From: Deltaproteobacteria bacterium
GTDB lineage: Bacteria > Desulfobacterota > Desulfobacteria > Desulfobacterales > SURF-7
DNA length: 11,724 nt
Direction of reading: 5' to 3'
NCBI GenBank assembly: GCA_019307665.1
Contig: JAFDJC010000081.1
Coordinates: 1 to 11,724 of the forward strand
Shown: positions 7,495 through 11,724 of the stretch, one piece after another
Position numbering within the stretch: the stretch's first letter is position 1
Layout: every line of letters starts with the position of its first letter
Translations under genes and position numbers: made by a program
Notes under the pieces: generated by a model
What the model was told of the DNA's origin: nothing
The model's database searches: none
The model's input: only the letters and a program-made list of their open reading frames with translations

Positions 7495-7524
7495 ATTATA
7501 AATTTTCACATATCACAATTTCAA
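7495..7524 (-). promoter_or_regulatory. Putative promoter of the phoH-to-tsaE operon
   Basis: On the minus strand TTGAAA (7519-7524) and a perfect TATAAT (7495-7500) are separated by 18 nt in the only large gap of the window (7396-7634). Transcription would begin near 7487, leaving a leader of about 90 nt. Between the two boxes lies a direct repeat TGTGATA-TGTGAAA. The rest of the gap is AT-rich, with no convincing Rho-independent terminator for the upstream gene. The best hairpin there (GGG-AAAAA-CCC) has only a 3-bp stem. Confidence 0.5.
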
Positions 7525-7634
7525 TTGCGATAGCAAATAACAAGTGCTTTATTCAGCAATTCTTGGTGAAAGGGTTTTTCCCAATAAACGTTAGGTGTAA
7601 TATTTAAGAAATATAATTATACATACTTACAAGA

Positions 7635-9056
7635 TTATCGGTCTGCCTTGGAACGAAAAGTAGTGAACATCAGCGATTTTTCAGCATATACGATTTTTTC
7701 TTTTTTGTTGTTGCCGACCCGCGCTTTTCTGATCAGTCCCCGTGTCAAAGCCACATTCTTATCTGGATCATCGCCTATTTTGTAAAGGCCGGTTTTATTA
7801 TCAAAGTTATGGGGCGGTATTCTGTCGATAAGATCACTTGTGGATGCCATGGTCTGTAGTGTTTCAACACCAAAAGGCGCAACAACCTGAAACTCTCCAA
7901 TATCTATCCATTTATTTGTTTCATCGGCGTTAATGTAATAGATGAACTTCCGGTTGTCCATTCCTTTGTAGAAATCGATAAGATATGAATACTTTCTATC
8001 TTTCTTTAAGCTGTGAACAACAATGAAAAAATATCCGGGCTTGTTGAGTTTAACCAGAAGTTTTATGGTATCATCCTGATAAAACATCAAATCTTTTTTG
8101 CCGGCAGATGTGGCGACATCAACCCTTAAATTACCTGAAACCAAAACACCGGTTTTAAGCAATTTATCGAAATCGACTGTGCTTGGTTCGAATTCATAGT
8201 TTTTATAAGCACTCGGCAGGAATGTTGCCGCATATGTATTGACCGTGTCCTGATCTAGTGTCAACAAGTGATACGTCAGCACAATTCCATCTTTTAAAAC
8301 CTGATATTCCCCTGATAAAAAGAAGTTGGCATTGTAAGGCGACTTGACTGTTGGTAGGTAAACCGACAACCCGTTTTTAATCGCTTGTGCGAATTCTGTA
8401 ATTTCGCTTGAGTTTCTTGTTGTGGGTGGGAAGATGAATATTTTATTGGTCTTAATATTAATAGCTATGCCTTTTAATCCAAAATCAAGAGTATCTGCTT
8501 TCAGCATCGTAGACGATAGGCGGCTTTTTATGTCGGCAGCCGTAATACTTATCTTCGGGATTTTTTTGTTACCTAGAAACTGGGCAACAATCCGGTATTT
8601 ATAAAATTGTTCAAGGTTGGTCAGTAAGCCGTTTAAAAGATTTTCTTTGTCTGATTTTAGTTTGCTTTTATCCAATGCTTTTAAATTATGATTGATCAAG
8701 GTCTGGATATCTTTCAGTTTCGTTGCATAAAGTTTGGCATTCTGATCGTCGAGAATCGCTTCGGCATAGTATTGGCCGCCTGAATTATTCACATGGTATT
8801 TAATGCCCAGCATCGGCAAATCAGACTTCAGGTTAATCGCTTTTTCCTTATATTCATCAACATCTTCAGAGGTCACCCTTATAGTGCTGCTGAATTCACT
8901 TTTAACTTCCACTTGAATCTGCTGGGACAAATCAGCAATAGCCTCTTTTTTGGCATCAGCCGCAGACTCACCAAAACCGAACCCACTGATCTGTCCGGCA
9001 TAAACATTATGACAACATATAATAAACACAATCGGCAAAATGATAATACGTCTCAT
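7635..9056 (-). CDS. Exported LPP20-like / DUF4384 protein
   Basis: A 473-residue secreted protein. The signal peptide is at residues 1-20 (cleavage after VYA), and it lacks a proper lipobox despite the CC pair. Next comes an LPP20-like segment, about 21-115, opening GFGFGESAADAKKEAIADL, as in surface lipoproteins and flagellar/assembly proteins of that fold. A middle part of unknown type (about 120-310) follows. The C-terminal DUF4384-like domain (about 320-410) contains DTIKLLVKLNKPGYFFIV and VVAPFGVETLQTMAST, which match the family's 'gdxv.l.v..dkpGYlyv' and 'pPfGxExlxaxAS' style. An upstream ATG at 9101 has no ribosome site. The ATG at 9056 has AAGG 6 nt before it and places the signal peptide at the N-terminus. 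It follows the cyclase by 64 nt and shares DUF4384 with the gene upstream of the cyclase. The molecular role is unknown. Confidence 0.8.
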   Translation of the reverse strand: MRRIIILPIVFIICCHNVYAGQISGFGFGESAADAKKEAIADLSQQIQVEVKSEFSSTIRVTSEDVDEYKEKAINLKSDLPMLGIKYHVNNSGGQYYAEAILDDQNAKLYATKLKDIQTLINHNLKALDKSKLKSDKENLLNGLLTNLEQFYKYRIVAQFLGNKKIPKISITAADIKSRLSSTMLKADTLDFGLKGIAINIKTNKIFIFPPTTRNSSEITEFAQAIKNGLSVYLPTVKSPYNANFFLSGEYQVLKDGIVLTYHLLTLDQDTVNTYAATFLPSAYKNYEFEPSTVDFDKLLKTGVLVSGNLRVDVATSAGKKDLMFYQDDTIKLLVKLNKPGYFFIVVHSLKKDRKYSYLIDFYKGMDNRKFIYYINADETNKWIDIGEFQVVAPFGVETLQTMASTSDLIDRIPPHNFDNKTGLYKIGDDPDKNVALTRGLIRKARVGNNKKEKIVYAEKSLMFTTFRSKADR

Positions 9057-9062
9057 CGCGAA

Positions 9063-9066
9063 CCTT
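9063..9066 (-). promoter_or_regulatory. Ribosome binding site fixing the LPP20/DUF4384 start
   Basis: AAGG on the minus strand, 6 nt before the ATG at 9056. The longer alternative at 9101 has only AT-rich sequence in front of it and would push the signal peptide 15 residues inward. Confidence 0.55.
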
Positions 9067-9120
9067 TTATTAGCAGTCAATAAATTTTTAAAATTATTCA
9101 TATAAAATCATTTTTAAGTA

Positions 9121-11085
9121 TTACAAAATAATCTCATATGAATCAACAGGATCATTATACCCTTTTACGCTTATTCTACTGACCGGCCTGACGGAAACAT
9201 GGTCTTTAACATAAAGATAAGTCTTATGTGAAATTAATATGCCGTCAACCGGTGCAGCGGATTCCAGCCTTTGTGCCAAATTAACATTGGAACCTATTGC
9301 CGTATATGAAAGCCTTCTGGATGATCCCATATTTCCGACTACTGCGATTCCGGTATTAATTCCTATGCGGATTTTAATTGGGCAGCCTCTTTCTTTTTCC
9401 CATTGTATATTCAGCGTTTTTGTTTTTTTCTGCATCTCAAGTGCCGCCTTGACGCATCTCAACGCATGGTCAGGCTGGCTTTCCGGATCACCGAAAAAAA
9501 CCATTAAACCATCACCTATAAATTTATCCAGCGTTCCCTCATACTTGAATACAATGTCGGTCATAGCCTCGAAATATTCATTAAGGATTTCTTGAATATG
9601 ATCCGGATCCATTTCTGAAGATAACTTAGTAAAATCTTTTATATCGCTGAAAAGGATCGTAATTTCTTTTTTCTTCCCTGAAGTTGATATTATAGTCGAT
9701 TTACCCATAATTTTCTTCACCACCGAGGGTGGGAAGTAAGTCTCAAATGTTCTTTTAATAACTTCTTTTTCTTTTTCTTCATGAATGTATCTAAATAAGC
9801 CGATAGCAATAACCGAAAAAAGAATCATCATTAAAGGACAAATGACATTAATAATGGTATCGGCAAACAAAAACAGAAGCACTGTAAATATAAAATAAGC
9901 AGTGCATAAGGCTGCCGACGCAAAAGAGAGGGTGAGCGGTGAGTTCGTATTCAGTATCATAATAATGACAAGTGCTATTAGCAGCAGTTCCACTACCAAC
10001 GTTTTTTCTCGACTCATTTCTGTTATAAAAGCATCTGATAGGATTGTATGTATCACATTCGAATGGATACCGCTCAGCGGATAATGGTTATCCATGGGGA
10101 CCGGTCCCAGGTCTGACGATCCGGTTGTCACCTCTGATACTATAACAATTTTACCGGATAATTCATTTTTCCATAATATGATTTCATCAGTGTCACTTGT
10201 TGCCCTGAACACATCAATGAAATTATAGTGATTCATTTTTTCCCAGGAACCCACAAAGTTGATGATCATGTTTCCACTTTTATCAATTGGAATCGTTATA
10301 TCTTTTTCCTGATTCTCTTCAGGGTGTATAGCGCCTTTTAATATTATTGCTTCTCCGGGTCTTACCGTTATTTGTTCGGGAGAAACACGCAAATATTCGC
10401 AGACTGCACGGAACGGAAGGCTCGGATAAAATCCATCTTTATATCGAAGCAACAGCGGCACCCTTCTGAAGACACCGTCCTTATCATTAACCAAGTTAAT
10501 AAAGCCCAAGCCATCGGAAACAGACGCAAGGGCGGGGAATGTGACCAGCGGGGTACTTCCGGTTTTAAATCCTGAAGCATCACCTTCTACATTTAGATGC
10601 CATACGGTTTCATCTAAGTACTTTGATTCCAGTGCATTTTCACCATCTTTATGTCGATCTCCACTTCCATTTAGAAATTCAAAAGCAAGGCCGAAGTATA
10701 CATGATCCGCATTTCGTGTAGCAGTGATAATTTGATTGTTGTTTTGATCGTTCATTTTTTCAGCAAAGATGAAGTCGTAAACCTGTAAAGCCACATCCAT
10801 TGCCGAAAGATTCCGTATAATTTGTGCATGCTGCGCTCTGTCTAAAAAATAACTGTTCAGTTGCTTTAAACTTGTGTTATTCAGGTCAACATGAACAACT
10901 GTATCATCATAGTCCATATTGAATCTGTCGGAATTTATCTTATAGATAAACAACTGGTCTATAATTTTTTTATCTAAGTCAGCAAAAATGTTTGGTAAAA
11001 AAATAAAACAAAGATGGGAGAGAATAAAAGCGCTTACACAGAAAATGACCGTAACTTTAAGACCATTTTGCTTATTTATGCTCAA
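9121..11085 (-). CDS. CHASE2-domain class III adenylate cyclase
   Basis: A 654-residue membrane enzyme predicted to make cAMP. One N-terminal membrane segment (about 10-32) leads to a periplasmic CHASE2-type sensor (about 37-355), in turn followed by three membrane helices (about 362-432). A short linker then leads to the cytoplasmic cyclase homology domain (about 470-654). Catalytic features are intact. Metal-binding aspartates lie in FSDIKDF (D481) and KFIGDG (D525), K521 and T595 (SYTAIG) fit ATP selection, and the transition-state N602 and R606 are in NLAQRLE. This favours adenylate over guanylate cyclase. The start is TTG: the frame has a stop two codons upstream, AAGG lies 9 nt before the TTG, and no ATG occurs until residue 57, after the first membrane segment. 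It overlaps the upstream DUF4384 gene by 14 nt. Confidence 0.93.
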   Translation of the reverse strand: MSINKQNGLKVTVIFCVSAFILSHLCFIFLPNIFADLDKKIIDQLFIYKINSDRFNMDYDDTVVHVDLNNTSLKQLNSYFLDRAQHAQIIRNLSAMDVALQVYDFIFAEKMNDQNNNQIITATRNADHVYFGLAFEFLNGSGDRHKDGENALESKYLDETVWHLNVEGDASGFKTGSTPLVTFPALASVSDGLGFINLVNDKDGVFRRVPLLLRYKDGFYPSLPFRAVCEYLRVSPEQITVRPGEAIILKGAIHPEENQEKDITIPIDKSGNMIINFVGSWEKMNHYNFIDVFRATSDTDEIILWKNELSGKIVIVSEVTTGSSDLGPVPMDNHYPLSGIHSNVIHTILSDAFITEMSREKTLVVELLLIALVIIMILNTNSPLTLSFASAALCTAYFIFTVLLFLFADTIINVICPLMMILFSVIAIGLFRYIHEEKEKEVIKRTFETYFPPSVVKKIMGKSTIISTSGKKKEITILFSDIKDFTKLSSEMDPDHIQEILNEYFEAMTDIVFKYEGTLDKFIGDGLMVFFGDPESQPDHALRCVKAALEMQKKTKTLNIQWEKERGCPIKIRIGINTGIAVVGNMGSSRRLSYTAIGSNVNLAQRLESAAPVDGILISHKTYLYVKDHVSVRPVSRISVKGYNDPVDSYEIIL

Positions 11086-11724
11086 TTGTTATTGCCTTGA
11101 TATAAAAATCTTTTGCGGAAACCATCAACGAATCACAAGCTTGAAGTGATATCTTATTATCCTTGCAAATACCACTACGCACAGTCCCACCGATCTGAAT
11201 CGGTCGTTCTGCAGCAGCCGCCAACTTTTTACTTTGTTGGTTAAACCCTTTTAATTTTTTAATAATTTTTTGTCCCAAGAGCACTCTTTTAGAGGCATCC
11301 GCTCCATTGTAATCAATAAGAAGAGATTCTAACCCGCCCAATCGCGTTGATGCAGCGATTAAGAAAAAAGTTTCATTGCCGGTATTATTGTCCAGCATAA
11401 ACCACCGGCCATTTCTTGGTATATGATATGTAGTCGGCATATTGTTTGAAGATAGATCTTGAGGCAGCGCATATGGATAAAGCAAAGAGATTTCATTTTT
11501 AGGACCTGTATGGATGAAATATAGAAAACATTTTTTTTTCAGCTTAAAAGAGGCCTTTAGCTGATCGCCACTTTCAAAAATGTTGTTCTCGTTAAGATTG
11601 ATAGCCCTTAATTTTTTATCTTGCTTTAACTTTGCAATAAAAAACCATTGAAAGCATATGTTTTGCCTATTTGAGCAGATTTCCTCGGAAGCAAAAAGAA
11701 CAGGCGTCTGGAAGATTAGGCATG
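11072..11724 (-). CDS. Exported DUF4384 protein, 5' end beyond right edge
   Basis: The frame stays open from the stop at 11072 to the window edge (216 codons visible). No in-frame ATG occurs in the visible part, so the start lies just outside. The first visible residues (CLIFQTPVLFA, then SEE) look like the end of a signal peptide, so few residues are missing. A DUF4384-like domain spans roughly visible residues 44-130: FESGDQLKASFKLKKKCFLY, then FIHTGPKNEISLLYPYA, YHIPRNGRWFML and GNETFFLIAAS. The C-terminal 80 residues are a charged tail of unknown type. It overlaps the TTG start of the CHASE2 cyclase by 14 nt, so the two are probably translated together. The family has no firmly assigned activity. 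A periplasmic accessory role to the cyclase is inferred from context only. Confidence 0.75.
   Translation of the reverse strand, partial: CLIFQTPVLFASEEICSNRQNICFQWFFIAKLKQDKKLRAINLNENNIFESGDQLKASFKLKKKCFLYFIHTGPKNEISLLYPYALPQDLSSNNMPTTYHIPRNGRWFMLDNNTGNETFFLIAASTRLGGLESLLIDYNGADASKRVLLGQKIIKKLKGFNQQSKKLAAAAERPIQIGGTVRSGICKDNKISLQACDSLMVSAKDFYIKAITIEHK
11095..11098 (-). promoter_or_regulatory. Ribosome binding site for the TTG start of the cyclase
   Basis: AAGG on the minus strand, 9 nt before the TTG at 11085 and inside the upstream DUF4384 reading frame. Together with the stop two codons upstream it supports this non-ATG start. Confidence 0.5.

Noticed and set aside
7570..7584. GGG-AAAAA-CCC-TTT hairpin after the LPP20/DUF4384 gene as a Rho-independent terminator
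   Set aside because: Only 3 bp of stem and three T residues, too weak to call.
9000..9056. Lipoprotein signal at the CC pair of the LPP20/DUF4384 protein
   Set aside because: The residues before the cysteines (FII) do not fit a lipobox, and a normal signal peptidase I site (VYA) follows.
9239..9595. A 118-codon plus-strand open frame opposite the cyclase catalytic domain
   Set aside because: Antisense to the conserved catalytic motifs, with no ribosome site or recognisable product: a shadow frame.

Overview
The window reads almost entirely on the minus strand, so transcription runs from high to low coordinates. It looks like a chromosomal segment of a moderately AT-rich Gram-negative bacterium. 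The phoH–pgpH–ybeY–pdxJ–nnr–tsaE order, the exported CHASE2 cyclase and the PilZ protein fit the old Deltaproteobacteria (Desulfobacterota) best. That placement is inferred from gene order and protein style, with no rRNA or other phylogenetic marker present. No insertion sequence, CRISPR array, tRNA or rRNA was seen.

Region 1 (11724 down to 7635) is a signalling block of three genes. It begins with an exported DUF4384 protein whose 5' end lies beyond the right edge. Next comes a CHASE2-type membrane adenylate cyclase with a TTG start that overlaps the preceding gene by 14 nt. Last is a second exported protein, with an LPP20-like N-terminal half and a C-terminal DUF4384-like domain. The layout suggests periplasmic DUF4384 proteins working with a cyclase that has a large periplasmic sensor. 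The link is inferred from adjacency and the shared domain.

Region 2 (7634 to 7396) is a 239-nt AT-rich spacer carrying the best promoter in the window, placed to drive Region 3.

Region 3 (7395 to 852) is a tight, probably single-transcript housekeeping run: phoH (PhoH-like ATPase), pgpH-like 7TM-HD phosphodiesterase, ybeY (rRNA-processing endoribonuclease), pdxJ (vitamin B6 synthesis), nnr (NAD(P)HX repair) and tsaE (tRNA t6A synthesis). Junctions are a 1-nt TAATG overlap, a 101-nt overlap, a 4-nt gap, a 22-nt gap and a 1-nt TGATG overlap. Several starts are assigned from Shine-Dalgarno sites rather than the longest frame.

Region 4 (851 to 1) holds a small exported protein with two bacterial SH3 repeats, and the first 53 codons of a PilZ-domain protein that runs off the left edge. 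Each has a plausible sigma-70-type promoter.

Parts linked to three nucleotide messengers sit within 12 kb: cAMP (cyclase), c-di-AMP (PgpH-like HD enzyme) and c-di-GMP (PilZ). Nothing in the sequence proves that they act together. The least characterised part is the DUF4384–cyclase–LPP20/DUF4384 trio.
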